This document shows positions 6,854 to 6,900 of a DNA stretch of 6,900 bases, in pieces. Numbering within the stretch: position 1 is the first letter of the stretch; each line of letters opens with the position of its first letter. The DNA is from Planctomycetota bacterium (GTDB taxonomy: Bacteria > Planctomycetota > Brocadiia > SM23-32): assembly GCA_018400625.1 (NCBI GenBank), contig JAGYMJ010000562.1, positions 1-6,900 of the forward strand, given 5' to 3'. The notes below the pieces were generated by a model. It made no database searches. It was not told where the DNA came from and saw nothing but the letters and a program-made list of their open reading frames with translations. A program made the position numbers and the translations under genes.

Positions 6854-6900
6854 GTAAATATTCAGTGAACCCCGTTGCCTCATCACCACCGTGCCCTGTG
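6854..6900 (-). repeat. Right copy of the imperfect inverted repeat found at both window ends
   Basis: Read on the minus strand from base 6900 inward, this repeats the left copy at 7-50: 15 of 15 bases, an 8-base variable segment (5 in the left copy), 15 of 16 bases (caacggggttcactga), then 5 of 8. Both copies point into the window. The match reaches the last base, so the element probably continues outside. Six more bases (1-6) exist only on the left side. Confidence 0.75.

Larger units (their letters stand above)
6711..6899 (-). other. Edge-truncated 62-codon open frame (unrecognised)
   Basis: An uninterrupted minus-strand frame enters from the right edge and ends at TGA (6711-6713), 23 bases before the glycosidase start. 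It begins TGHGGDEATGFTEYLRYKPR, runs through the inverted-repeat copy and the palindromes, and ends in a Trp- and basic-rich segment (MWRLWKRHGK). I do not recognise a domain. The same frame in the left repeat copy gives TGHGG, then FTE and L at matching positions, and the only indel between copies is 3 bp. This could mean a small protein or a decayed coding remnant spread with the repeat, but the DNA-level conservation is equally compatible with a non-coding repeat that happens to be open. Any start codon would lie outside the window. Confidence 0.3.

Noticed and set aside
1..6900. Insertion sequence or composite transposon
   Set aside because: The terminal inverted repeats invite it, but no transposase, integrase or recombinase is present and flanking target duplications cannot be seen.

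Overview
This 6.9-kb window looks like a fragment of a polysaccharide-degrading bacterium. The gene content (a CTPYR-type sulfatase, a GH95-like glycosidase and a divergent Tex protein) resembles the Lentisphaerota/Kiritimatiellota/Verrucomicrobiota or Planctomycetes world, but no marker gene here fixes the lineage. That assignment is inference.

Layout: all three convincing genes lie on the minus strand and are read from high to low coordinates. First comes a 769-residue GH95-like glycoside hydrolase (4378-6687). Next is an 868-residue Tex/Spt6-like RNA-binding protein (1536-4142), with its own strong sigma70-type promoter in the 235-bp gap before it. Last is a 446-residue family-S1 sulfatase (53-1393), with a GGAG ribosome binding site. 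The plus-strand ORFs are antisense shadows of these genes. No tRNA, rRNA, CRISPR array, transposase or integrase was seen, and no gene-free stretch exceeds about 235 bp.

The glycosidase and sulfatase could act together on a sulfated, fucose- or galactose-containing glycan. Neither has a visible signal peptide, so they may act on oligosaccharides already imported. The Tex gene between them is probably transcribed independently and need not belong to that pathway.

The main unexplained structure is at the two ends. Positions 7-50 and 6854-6900 are imperfect inverted copies of one sequence, sharing a perfect 15-bp block and a 15/16 block. The spacing difference is 3 bp and preserves a shared reading frame (TGHGG...FTE.L). 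The window may be a whole contig that stops at a dispersed repeat, or the three genes may be bracketed by inverted elements. The right-hand copy runs into an edge-truncated 62-codon ORF and a cluster of small palindromes just upstream of the glycosidase. The other notable points are a Tex protein that has lost the DPG aspartate of its YqgF fold and gained a charged tail of about 120 residues, and a GH95-like enzyme whose Asn-x-Asn motif appears changed to Asp-x-Asn.
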